Shown here: positions 33,101-43,463 of the stretch, piece by piece | Position numbering within the stretch: the first letter of the stretch is position 1 | How the letters are laid out: each line of letters opens with the position of its first letter | Assembly: GCF_029867415.1 (NCBI RefSeq) | Contig: NC_081184.1 | Span: 104,517,692-104,581,691 of the forward strand | DNA: 64,000 bases | Source of the DNA: Vicia villosa | Lineage: Eukaryota; Streptophyta; Magnoliopsida; Fabales; Fabaceae | Direction: 5' to 3' | Made by a program: the position numbers and the translations under genes | Notes under the pieces: model-generated | Databases searched by the model: none | What the model was told of the DNA's origin: nothing | What the model saw: the letters and a program-made list of their open reading frames with translations, nothing else

Positions 33101-36100
33101 TTGCAAGCATTGGCTGACAAGTGGTTTGATTACTTTTAGTAGTCATTTACAAGTTACAATGGTGATGGGACAACAAAATTTATGTAGTCAGTCTTGAATT
33201 ATGTTTGCTTTCTTTATCCTATAGATCCATATTCGATATCTATTTTTGTTCACTTCACTCCCATTAAAAGTGCACTCTTTGTCCTGATTTTCTGATCCTA
33301 ATATTGTCATTTATCAAATTATTTATTTGCAATATTATATGTGGATTAAAAGTTTTTCTGTCTCTGTCAGTTACCATGCTGTCAAAAAAATCGTGTTTTA
33401 TCTTATTACCATACATGTCTTTTTTTTCTATTAACATAAAATTTATATAAACTATATATGTTGGATAAAGGCATGATTTTTGATAGAACATTCTGACGTA
33501 GTTTGATCCATATAGCCGGCCCCACTTAGTGGGAAAAACTTGATTGTTGTTGTTACTATATAAGCTCATCCATTGGCTGATGAGACCATTTTAATTATTA
33601 AACACATAGGTCGAAAACAATTTGCTAGCCTAACTTCAAAGCAGAAACAGTGTGCCTTAATTATTCCAGCAAGGTCATGTTGGGTGGTAAAAATGAAAAT
33701 GGAAAGTTCTGTATGCTGCAGACGATTCAACATTTCAGCTATTGTATACTATTGAGCTAATAGACCATCATCGTATACGAATGAAAAGAGAACAGGCTTC
33801 TCAGAAACCAGTAACCCCACATGCTGGTCAAAAGTTGCTGTGGAGGAAACTGGGGTCAAGGCACTCCACTGCTGAGGCCTATCTGCGAGCAACAGGCTGC
33901 AGTTTTCAGCCTCTACTTTAAACCACTCTACTCCGCTGTAGCATGCTATTGCTAACCTAGAATTTGAGACACGTGGATGATCAGTCTCATTATAGAAGAA
34001 CATAAGGAAACAGAAATTACACAAAGTAGTTGAAGTTGGTTAAGAATAGTTAATTGCATTACTAGTTGGGTGGTTAGATTATATAGTGGGAGGAGAGTAG
34101 ATGATTATTCATTATGTTTTTATTCTTTTGAAACTCAAGCCTTAACTTTTTTTTAGTAAAGGAAGATCCTTGGAAGGAGGACTCTCTTTGGGTTCTATCC
34201 TTGTAAATCAATAAACACTACCAAAGCATTAATCGTCCTTTTCCTTCTTTTTTTCATCTCTCAGAAAATTCTACTTTTCCTTGGTTCCTATCACATGTTG
34301 AGTTTATTTATAATAATTATAATACTATGCTACTTTGCGGTGACAACATCTTTATTCAGGATCTCCGCAGGTGCTTTCAATGTCAGGGAATTCTTATCCT
34401 AGTGCTGGAGGCCCGCTTTCCCAAAGCCATGTTCACGCAGTAAATAACTTGAACACTATGAGGATGTTGAATGATGTAAATTCCAATGATAGTTCACCTT
34501 TTGACCTCAATGATTTCCCTCAACTGACAAGTCGTCCTGGTTCTGCTGGAGGATCTCAAGGACAGTTGGGTATGCAAATGCAATTATATTTTATATTTGA
34601 TGCTTTTGATTACTTCTACAATAATGATACAAACACAAAATTGCAGGTTCTTTACGGAATCAGGGTCTTGGTGTTAGTCCTATTGGTCAACAAAACCATG
34701 AATTTAGCATTCAAAATGAAGATTTCCCTGCATTACCAGGATTCAAAGGTGTACTGTTGTTTGACTAAGACATGTGACTTTATCGTTCATTTTTTTGTTG
34801 CAATATTGGTGGATCTATTATGCAAATATATCGTATATCCATCTTCAGTTTTGAAGTTTAAAAGTTTATTTTCTTAGAAACCATCTTCAGTTTTGAAGTT
34901 TAAAAGTTTATTTTCTTAGAAATCAATCATAGAATGAACTTTATGCTTTCTTTTGGACCTTCAATGCTTGGCTTTATTACTCTCAGTTTTATTCTCATGT
35001 TGCTCTTGATAGGTTATAATAGGCATATGCTCTTGATAGATTATTATAAGCATATGATCCTGGTTATATCGTATAACCATCTTCAGTTTTGAAGTTTAAA
35101 AGTTACGTTTTTGAGAAATCAATCGTAGAATGAACTTTATGCTCTCTTTTGTAATAGAATTGATAGGTAGAGATAGCAAATACATTTTGGATCTAAATAA
35201 CTTTTGATTTCTGAAATTATTTAGTTACAACTTGCTGCAACTGTCTGCTTTATATATAGCACAGATTAGTTGACCTGCAATAGCAGGTTTTATCAATGCT
35301 CAAGCTGACATGTGTCAGTCTTGAGCCTAAGCCTATTACATACTCTAATATTTTGGAAGGTCTTTTGGAGCTTCAATGCTTGGCTTTATTACTCTTTGTT
35401 TGATTCTCATGTTGCTCTTGATAGGTTATTATAGTCATATGCTCTTGATATGTTATTATAGGCATATGCTCCTGGTTGTGTGTAAAGCATATGTACTGTA
35501 TATTATAAATTTAATGAAGATGCCTTAATGTCACTAAATGTTGCCAAGCAACTAATTACTTAGGTTTGTACTGATGAATCTTTGATTGTTATGGTGTAAA
35601 TGACAACTTTGTCACTTGAATGAAAGTTGCTCAATTTACTCCCAGAGATGTTTCTGACCATATTATGTGTACAGGTGTTAGTGCAGATTATGATATGGAT
35701 ATGCACCAGAAAGAACAACTTCATGACAATGCTATGCCAATGATGCAATCTCAGCATTTCTCTGTGAGTAACATGTTATAAAAAATCGAAAACTCATGCT
35801 ATATAGAGATCCACATATATATAATATTGATAGGTCTGAAGCTCTCATTTCTCAACTTTTCATACTTTCAATCAGCAGATGGGGAGGTCTGCTGGTTTCA
35901 GCTTGGGGGGAACATATTCATCCCATCGTCCCCAACCGCAACAGCATAATCCTTCAGTCAGCAGTGGCAGTGGCTCGTTCTCATCGGCAAATAACCAGGA
36001 TCTTCTCCATCAACATGGATCAGATATTTTTCCGTCTTCACGTTCTGCCTATCAGTCACAGGTTCGCAATTTTTCTACGACGAATGGGGGAACTTGTTTT

Positions 36101-37620
36101 TTTTTAATTATGAAATCTCCCTTCTCCATTTCAGCTTGTTTTTCATAAGTGCCTGCTTAAACTAAAATAATGTAATTCCTTCTGGAGCATGTATTTCTGA
36201 CATTCAAATCACTCTGCATTTTTTTAAGACAAATGGACCTCCTGGCATTGGATTGAGGCCTTTAAATTCTTCAAATACAGTTTCTGGTATGGGTTCATCA
36301 TACGACCAACTCATTCAACAATATCAACAGCAAAAGAATCAATCCCAGTTTCGTCTTCAAATGCCATCTCTAAATCAGTCTTTTAGGGATCAGGGCATGA
36401 TGTCTATGCAAGCTGCACAATCACCAGATCCATATGGTTTGCTTGGCCTGTTAAGTGTAATCAGGATGAACGATCTTGACTTGGCATCTCTAGCTCTTGG
36501 AATTGATCTCACTACACTTGGCTTAAATCTTAATTCATCAGAAAATCTTCATAAGACTTTTAAGTCTCCATGGGCAGAAGAATCGGCTAAGGGCGATCCA
36601 GAGTTTAATGTGCCACAGTGTTATTATGCCGAACAACCACCTGCTCTACACGTGAGTTTTTATATTGTTTTATAATTTTATTTCCCTATTGTTAAACCAT
36701 TTCTCCGGGCTAATTGTCTAATGCATGTTGCAGCTAGGTTATTTTTCAAAGTTTTCAGTGGAAACATTGTTTTACATATTTTACAGGTGCTTTTTAAAAT
36801 CTGAATCTTGCTTTTTTTGTATTGGTTTGTTTGGTATTGTATTTAATATAAAATTTTCTTTTCTGCAGTATGCCCAAAGACAAAGCACAATTATGTGCTG
36901 CAATTGAGCTGTATGTCGTTTTCTTCAATCGATCCTATTTTGGTTGTTTCTTTTGATTTTTGAATGATTTGGGATTATTAAAATTTGGGAACAGTCAACT
37001 CGATAAGTGGCTAATTAAAGGCAGTTTGATTTGCAGCTATAAGTGTACCTCTGTTTATAACCAAAAGGAACTCTTTTATCTTGGATCAAAATGATTTTTC
37101 AGTTTTCCAAATGGGAACCAAACATACTCCTAGTTCATACATAATCAACTCATTAAAGTCTTTCTTAACCACTTAATCAGTTATTTTGACACTATTCCCA
37201 AAATCTTGATTATCTGAATTATTTTTCTTAGTTCACTTATTTCTAACAAAGGGTTATTGCTCAGTAACAACAGAGGCTGGTTTTACCACAAAGAGTATCG
37301 ATTGTGGTTTACAAGAGCACCCAACATGGAGCCGCTGGTGAAAACAAACACATACGAGAGAGGAACTTATCACTGTTTTGATCCAAGTTCATTTGAAACA
37401 GTCCGCAAGGTTAGTTTTCGTGAATAAGCCATTTCCGTGATGTTTTTTCTATTTTATCTTGTTTCAAAGTCATATTGTTGGCCTAAATGTACAACCTTGT
37501 TGCAGGATAATGTTGTTCTTCATTATGATATGCTGGAAAAGAGACCTCATTTACCTCAGCATTAAGGGGGATTCAAATCCTTTAATGTAAATTTTCAATT
37601 ATGGATTTAAGTCTTCTGAA
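24120..37620 (+). CDS. NOT2: NOT2/VIP2-type CCR4-NOT complex subunit (14 exons, 657 aa)
   Basis: A 5' UTR exon ends at 24221. Coding exons: 25319-25336 (ATG), 26519-26627, 26702-26880, 27040-27400, 34360-34569, 34647-34748, 35675-35763, 35879-36061, 36229-36651, 36734-36786, 36869-36910, 37265-37409, 37506-37565 (stop). All introns are GT-AG and the exon phases join without a stop. The N-terminal half is low complexity (Gly, Ser, Asn) with NGSASNLPD, SSGRFASNNLP and DFPQLTSRPGSAGG. The C-terminal half is the NOT2/3/5 domain (DPYGLLGLL, ALGIDLTTLGLNLNSSENLHKTF, EQPPAL, MPKDKAQL, NNRGWFYHKEYRLWF). The family scaffolds cytoplasmic mRNA deadenylation and also acts in plant transcription and miRNA biogenesis. 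Intron 5, counting coding exons 5-6, holds two LTR insertions, yet the exons are undamaged. The start MSGFLN is chosen because it splices in frame to SSVNGSASN. Confidence 0.93.
25830..26108. mobile_element. Stowaway-type MITE in NOT2 intron
   Basis: The ends are CTCCCTCCGTTTCTTTTTAA and its inverse TTAAAAAGAAACGGAGGGAG, flanked by TA on both sides (25828-25829 and 26109-26110). The 279-bp length, CTCCCTCCGT terminus and TA duplication define a Tc1/mariner-derived Stowaway element. It has no ORF. Confidence 0.9.
27641..28041 (+). repeat. 5' LTR of the chromovirus
   Basis: 401 bp, TG...CA, apparently identical to 32663-33063. It includes TATAAG at 27809-27814 and AATAAA at 27967-27972. A possible primer-binding site beginning TGGTCCGACC follows at 28045, but I cannot name the tRNA. 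Confidence 0.95.
28083..32777 (+). CDS. gag-pol: Chromovirus gag-pol polyprotein, 1564 aa, intact
   Basis: One open frame. N-terminal coiled coil (about residues 10-60), gag capsid domain (about 100-260), zinc knuckle [14 protein letters not shown] (about 344-357), aspartic protease [12 protein letters not shown] (about 425-436), reverse transcriptase ([20 protein letters not shown] about 666, FFDDILVYS about 768), RNase H ([14 protein letters not shown] about 912, RGADALSRM), integrase zinc region (H...H...CDVC about 1105-1145), integrase core with D (DFITGLP), D (VSDRDPIF) and E ([12 protein letters not shown]), then a chromodomain-like segment ([18 protein letters not shown] about 1482-1499). 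The last 38 residues and the stop lie inside the 3' LTR. All catalytic signatures are present and no frameshift or stop interrupts it. Confidence 0.95.
   Translation: [1564 protein letters not shown]
32663..33063 (+). repeat. 3' LTR of the chromovirus
   Basis: Apparently identical to the 5' LTR and followed by the ATTTT duplication. The first 115 bp encode the end of the polyprotein. AATAAA lies at about 32989. Confidence 0.95.
33482..33556 (+). repeat. Au-type SINE 3' fragment
   Basis: Contains TTGATCCATATAGCCGGCCC, CACTTAGTGGG and a terminal TTGTTGTTGTT, the characteristic 3' end of plant Au SINEs. A related copy lies in a UFL1 intron at 57756-57840. The 5' part is not recognisable. Confidence 0.6.
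33681..34293 (+). mobile_element. Solo LTR (613 bp) in NOT2 intron
   Basis: The segment begins TGGGTGGTAA, ends TTCCTATCA and is flanked on both sides by CATGT (33676-33680 and 34294-34298). It holds TATATAGTGGG near 34080 and AATAAA near 34209, a promoter-plus-polyadenylation layout for plus-strand transcription. There is no internal region, as expected after recombination between two LTRs. The family is not identified. Confidence 0.65.
34838..35480. repeat. Segmental duplications within a NOT2 intron
   Basis: A block with ATCTTCAGTTTTGAAGTTTA occurs at about 34840, 34883 and 35078. A second block with CTTCAATGCTTGGCTTTATT to GGCATATGCTC occurs at about 34960-35070 and 35370-35475. These look like local direct duplications; no target duplications or termini were found. 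Confidence 0.7.
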
Positions 37621-39177
37621 AATTATAGCAATAGTGTTCCATCAATATGTTGTTCATTCCGTTTTTGCTTCGGTGCTCCTGATCGAGTCTAGTATATTTT
37701 CTTTCCCCGGCCCCAATATGAACAGTAGCTAAGATAGGCGTTAGGATAACCTAGCAATCTGATAGATGATTTTCTGCTGACTTGTTAGAATGTACATAAA
37801 AAAACACCTGAATCAAAGTTAGATATAGTGTGGCTGGGTGTTATTCTCCGCCTACTTGAAACCAATTTTAGAGCTGCTGTTGATGTTTTTCCAAAAATGC
37901 AGATTATGGCCTTGCATCTATTATTACTTCCATTGGACGACTTAATAAACAAAATTAACTAACGTATAGTTCATTTAATTTTTGTTGACTTCATATAATA
38001 GTTTTTAAAACTCTCATTGATGGTATATTTTGTAGAGGGTTCTTACATTTTACTTCTCTTAAAATAAGTGAAAGGAATTTTTGGAATAATAATATTACAA
38101 ACAAGTTAGTTAAATTTGCTTTTGATTTAATGAAACCGGATTTCTTCTTTGTTTAAATTCAGTTTTGGCAAATTATGCAATAAATTATTATGAGCCAGAA
38201 ATTGAAGTTTAGTCTGCTTAGAAATTACTACCTCCCTTACCAAAGAGAAATTACTACCACTTTTATTACAAGACTTAGTTTTTATAATTTTTTTATTTTT
38301 AATATCAGACTTGTTTTTAATTTAAATGTAGTAATAGTAATTTCCTTACAAAACAATTCCTATTAAATTTACAATTGATAATTGTAAATTTTTTTAATTA
38401 TTATGCTGGAAAAATATGTTTAAGTGACATTTTATATAGACCCATTTTTAGAATTAGTTTTAAAATATTTGCGAAATTTGTAAATGTCTTATAATAAGAG
38501 ACAAAGGAAATACAAAGTTGTAAACGGTTTTTTGTATAGATTAAGAGGGGGAATTACTAATGTCATTGTAAATGGTGAAAAAATGAAAAATTTAATGATG
38601 CTCATCTGATTTTAGAGATGTATCTTCGAACGCATCTTGCATCCCACCAAAATCATGAACATTTGAGTTGAGCCCCATACTTTTTTCAAGGTTTATTTTG
38701 AATATGCATCTCCGAAACAATTCAATATACACTCCATGCATTCCTTACTATGCATCTCTATATGCTTACCATACATAATTCGGAAATGCATCTCCGAAAC
38801 TAAACCAGACAATAATTCTTGACTTTTATTTAGAGATGATGTGATGAATTTGACGATATATTATAACTATACTATTATTTTCAATTTTGTATAAATTAAA
38901 CCATACACCCGATATGATGAAAATGAAAATGACATATATAAAATAATAAATTTAGAGTATAATGAAGTCAAAATAAAATACAATCGATAATAGTTTTCCT
39001 AATACAAATACAATATGAATGATGTTGAATTTATAACTCAACTAGACAAACCTACAATTATGCCAAGTTACTAAAACATAGTGTGGTGTACATAAATTAA
39101 CAAGGACTCTAGTAAACCTAGCACTCTAACATCTTCAATGTGAATGATTGTCTTCTAATTATGTTATGAGATCCTTA
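37621..39177. other. Intergenic DNA downstream of NOT2
   Basis: AT-rich, no supported ORF. The NOT2 3' UTR must end in its first part. Around 38600-38810 ATGCATCTCCGAAAC and similar phrases recur, resembling a dispersed legume repeat I cannot name. Confidence 0.4.
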
Positions 39178-39182
39178 TATAG

Positions 39183-39688
39183 TGTTCCATACTCGAGATG
39201 TTTATGAGGACGCGACCTGAGATGTGTTATGGTTAGAGGTAGGGTATACGATCCAGCCGAGGACTACACCCAGGTGGTAACCTAGTACCTAGTTGGCGGG
39301 GTTACAAGCTGTGATGCTAAGAGTTAGGACGCGTACTAGAGGCATATGGAAAATCAGAAGTATAACTCAGACGTAACGTCCGGCTGTTACGGACAAGTCG
39401 GCTGTAACCGATGCTTGAATGTTCCATTCATGGCTGGATATTAAAGGACGTAGAAACGTCTGTAACCATAGAATTTTCAGAGACGCTTCTTAAATGAGGC
39501 TTTAAGGGACCAAGCTAAGGCTATAAAAGGGGTTCCCGCAAGAGGGTTAAGCAAGACACTTCTCTTGGAACAAAGTGCATCGCTCACTCTTTCAAATCCC
39601 CAAAGCTCATCACAGTAACATCTAGTTTCCAAGCTTTCCTCAACTCCGAGGACAAGCTCCACCATATCTAGTTTTTTACGCAAGAACA
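39183..39688 (+). repeat. 5' LTR of Tat-like element
   Basis: Matches 43781-44287 at most positions and has TG...CA ends with TATAG before it. A CTATAAAAGG TATA box lies at about 39521. Confidence 0.88.
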
Positions 39689-39779
39689 TTGTCACTTGAC
39701 TTCAGACTTCAGAAAAACCGTGGGGCCTCAGTAAAATTTATCCTAGGCCACACTCATTAAGCCATAAATGACTTCAGAA

Positions 39780-40530
39780 AATGATCCTCCAGGCATGGCA
39801 CAACTATTAACCATGATTGACAACCTGCGGCAGTAAAACGAGACACTCCAAGACAGCGTTTAGGTTTTGCAACTCCAAAGTCAAGGGGACGGAGAACCAG
39901 AAGACGAGATTCTTGAGCCGCAACCCCTGTCTTAAGAAATTTGGGAGGACCAAGTTCCTAACAATTTTCGGGCACCGTCGCTTACCACATATGACGGCAA
40001 GTCCGATCCCCAGGAGCATATTGTTGTTGTTAACAATCAAGTGGCGATAATAGGCCCCTCGGACTCTTTGAAGTGTAAGCTGATGGTTGGTACTTTCAAG
40101 GGTGTATCCTTAAGGTGGTACATGAGCCTACCTCGACAGTCCATCGAAATCTATCAAGACTTCACTAAAAAGCTAATACAACACTTCTCGGCCAACAGGC
40201 GCCGAAAAGTATCCATAACAACGATATTCAACATCCAACAGGGACACTCAGAATCTTTAAGGGAGTACCTTGCGCGATTTAATGAAGAAATTATTAAGGT
40301 TTCACATCCCAACCAGGAGTTATTTGTGGGAGCACTTCAGCATGGTCTTCGGGCTGGGCATTTCAACGAATCCCTAACACAAAAGCCGACCGCGAACATG
40401 AATGAGATCGTTACTCGGGACGAGTGCTACATCAAAGGCGAAGAGAGTAACCGGGAGAAGAGATCACACGAATCTTCTGAGAAATCAAAAGGCTGTGAAG
40501 AAGGCTCTGAGAAGAAATCACGCTGATAGA
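39780..40530 (+). pseudogene. gag: Tat-like gag with stops
   Basis: From 40041 the frame is open for 161 codons and shows a Gypsy gag (FKGVSLRWYMSLPRQSIEIY, FNIQQGHSESLREYLARFN, QHGLRAGHFNESL). Upstream, the same frame continues back to about 39780 through PSLTTYDGKSDP with three stop codons. It ends GSEKKSR, about where protease should begin in a full element. Confidence 0.8.
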
Positions 40531-41750
40531 CCAACAGACAGGTTGGATGGCTCTAATCATCCAGTATTTGACACAAGGGATCCTACCTGACGATACTAAT
40601 CAAGCTACAAGAATAAAGAAAATATATGCCCACTATCTAATGGTATGCGAAAAACTATACAAGATAGGTCGATCAACACCAATGCAAAGGTGCATATCGG
40701 AGGATGAGACTAGGCTTGTAATAAGGGAGGTTCACAAAGGGGCATGTGGTTCTCACATCGGAGGGAGAACTTTGGCCGGGAAGATCCTGAGAGCGGGATG
40801 CTACTGGCCCACACTGCAGCAAGATTGCAACAATTATCCAGACTTCAGCCGAGCTGTTACATTCTGTCCATTCACCATGGCCATTTTACCAATATGGGGC
40901 AGATATACTTGGACCGTTCCCTATTTCACCTGGACAACTTAAATTCCTAATCGTGGCAGTCGACTACTTCACAAAATCAATAGAAGAAGAAACCTTCGCT
41001 CGAATATCCGCTGAGAAGGTACGTCTTTTTTATTGGAAAAATAACATATGCAGGTTTGGCTTCCCCAAAGTTATAATAACTGATAACGGGACCTAGTTCG
41101 CAAGTGCCTTTGTGGTAAACTTCTGCAAGGACCTCGGCATACAAAATAGGTTCACATCAGCAGAACATCCGCAAGCCAATGGATAAGCCGAAGCTGCAAA
41201 TAAGGTAATCCTAGTCGGGTTGAAGAAAAAGCTTGACGAAACAAAAGGACCGTGGGCAGAGTATTTACATGCGATTCTCTGGTCATATCATACGACACCC
41301 CATTCAACTACTCAAGAGGCACCTTTCCAACTTGTATATGGGACAGACGCAATGATTTCGGTCGAAATCAACACGCCCACCTAGAGACGTGGACATTTTG
41401 ATGAAGACGCCAACAAAGAAGGACTTAACACCTCGGCTGACCTGGACGAGGAGATCCAAGAAGCAACTCATGTCATTGAATTCACAGCCAAAGACTAATA
41501 AGCAAAAAGATTCAGCTTAAAGGTCAGGAAAAGGGGTTTTAACTGGGGAGATCTAGTTCTCAAAAGAGTAACAGATCCAACAAATAAAGGGAAACTATCT
41601 CCTAGCTAGGAAGGTTCGTACCGCGTTCGTCAGAAGCTGAGTAATGGGAATTATAAGTTAGAGACTTTAGAAGGAGAGGAAATACCTAGGACTTGGAATG
41701 TATCCAACCTTAGGATTTATTTCAGCCGAAATGTATGTAAACGAACAACA
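40531..41750 (+). pseudogene. Tat-like integrase remnant
   Basis: Reading across frames gives the pre-integrase region (KLYKIGRSTPMQRCISEDET, EVHKGACGSHIGGRTLAGKI, GCYWPTL), then integrase core pieces (VAVDYFTKSIE, VIITDNGT followed by a stop, SAEHPQANG followed by a stop, TTPHSTTQEAPFQLVYGTDA) and a C-terminal region (NWGDLVLKRV). Several stops and at least one frameshift break it. It follows gag without protease or reverse transcriptase. Confidence 0.82.
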
Positions 41751-41829
41751 TGATATAAAATAAGGTGCACTCTTTTCCCTTGCAAGGACAAGGGTTTTCA
41801 ACGAGGCACCCATATAATAACTTGTGTTA

Positions 41830-42690
41830 ACCATGCAACTCGGTTAACCTCGCCAAGGTTCTCAAACCGTCTTCGGTGAATCCTTGCAAGGGGCTTTGAA
41901 CCTATAAGTCGGTTAAGTCTTCGGGCCGCTATCCGCAACTCGATTAACCTCGCCAAGGCTCTCAAACCGTCTTCGGTGAATCCTTGCAAGGGGCTCTGAA
42001 CCTATAAGTCGGTTAAATCTTCGGACTGTTGCCCATAACTCGGTTAACCTCTCCAAGGCTCTTAAACCGTCTTTGGTGAATCCTTGCAAGGGGCTCTGAA
42101 CCTATAAGTCGGTTAAGTCTTCGGGCTGCTGTCCGCGACTCGTTCAACCTCGCCAAGGCTCTCAAACCATCTTCAGTGAATCCTTGAAAGGGGATTCGAA
42201 CCTATAAGCTAGTTAAGTCTTTGGGTCGTTGTCTCTAACTCGGTCAATCTCGCCAAAGCTCTCAAACTGTCTTCGGTGAATCCTTGCAATCTAAACCTAT
42301 AGGTCGGTGGAGTCTTCGGGCCGTTGTTCGCAACTTGGTCAACCTCGCCAAGGCTCTCAAGCCGTCTTCAATGAATCCTTGTAAGGGGATCTGAACCTAT
42401 AAGTCGATTAAGTCTTCAGGACGCTATCCACAACTCGGTCAACCTCGCTAAGACTCTCAAACCGTCTTCGGTGAATCCTTGCAAGGGGCTCTGAACCTAT
42501 AAGCCAGTTAAGTCTTTAGGCTGCTGTCCGCAACTCGATCAACCTCGCCAAGGCTCTCAAACCGTCTTCGGTGAATCCTTGCAAGGGGCTCTGAACCTAT
42601 AAGTTGGTTAAGTCTTCGAGGAGTTGTTCGCAACTCGGTCAACCTCGCCAAGGTTCTCAAATCGTCTTCGGTGAATCCTTGCTAGCATAA
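41830..42690 (+). repeat. Nine-copy 100-bp tandem repeat in Tat-like element
   Basis: The phrase CTTCGGTGAATCCTTGC or a close variant begins at 41871, 41971, 42071, 42171, 42271, 42366, 42466, 42566 and 42666. The spacing is 100 bp except one 95-bp unit. Each unit also has AACCTCGCCAAGGCTCTCAA and CTATAAGTCGGTTAAGTC. It sits between integrase and the 3' LTR. Satellite-like arrays at this position are known in Tat-lineage elements. Confidence 0.95.
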
Positions 42691-43199
42691 TCGATTTCAG
42701 GAGGCTACGTAAACTTAAACCTCTGGCCTAACCAAATCCAAGCACATTGGAATTCTCTGAAATAAAGCAAGAGTTCCAAGCATTATCAAGAACTCGGACA
42801 AAAAAGAAAACTTCTCGTCCAGCAGACAAGTGGTTGTAAAGCAAAAAGCCTCATTTAAAGAGTCGGGTATAAAGAGGATCCATAAATCAAATTTACCTAA
42901 GCATGCGAAGCTATGTGCAAGATACAATGGATATCCAAATAGATATTGAGTAAGCTACACTGCCTAGCAATCGAGTTGGCTGCACAGTTAAGCATAACTC
43001 AAAGCACAAAAGAATTTAATATTAGCTATTACAACAAATAAAAAATGCTTGGGGCTTACATCACACGAGCTTTCACCCGGTTTCATAATCAGGGAGCTAT
43101 ATAAGTCGTCATAACAAAGCAATAAAAGGAATGAAAGTTCTTTATTTATGATTGACGATAATTATACAAATGCAAATGCAAGAATAAAAACTATTCTTC
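42691..43199. other. Tat-like element spacer downstream of tandem array
   Basis: No supported ORF or motif; part of the element's 3' region. Confidence 0.4.
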
Positions 43200-43463
43200 T
43201 TATTTGTGGAGTTTATGGTCTTCTGAGCTGAGGTATTGAAGCCAATCTTTGTCAGCCTCAAAATACGAATCATGTTCCATAACATCATCTTTGTCCTTAA
43301 GAGGCTGTGATTTAGTCTCCATGGCTTGACCCTTCCCAAAATGAGAAGTATCCTTGGAAGAATGTCGCGACTCATTTGAATTCTTGACAACACTTCCTTT
43401 CTTCCTTCTCAATTTACAAGGCTTCAAGACTTCAAAGGATTGTTCACCTTTAGCCTTATCCAT
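43200..43463 (-). CDS. Antisense ORF (87 aa) in the Tat-like element
   Basis: The frame begins MDKAKGEQSFEV, is rich in K, D, E and S, and ends YLSSEDHKLHK. It runs opposite to gag-pol and lies just inside the 3' LTR. The start sits in AACAATGGAT, close to the dicot initiation consensus, and CATATAAGG lies about 50-56 bp upstream at 43513-43520. Antisense ORFs here are known in some Tat elements such as Grande, but I cannot say this one is homologous. It may be a fragment of a longer protein. No domain is recognised. Confidence 0.45.
   Translation of the reverse strand: MDKAKGEQSFEVLKPCKLRRKKGSVVKNSNESRHSSKDTSHFGKGQAMETKSQPLKDKDDVMEHDSYFEADKDWLQYLSSEDHKLHK

Noticed and set aside
33749..34024. 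A 91-codon minus-strand ORF in the NOT2 intron as a host gene.
   Set aside because: It lies inside the solo LTR bounded by CATGT duplications and has no recognisable domain.
41830..42690. A CRISPR-like array, because of regular 100-bp spacing.
   Set aside because: The whole unit repeats with no unique spacers, in a plant retroelement; it is an ordinary tandem repeat.
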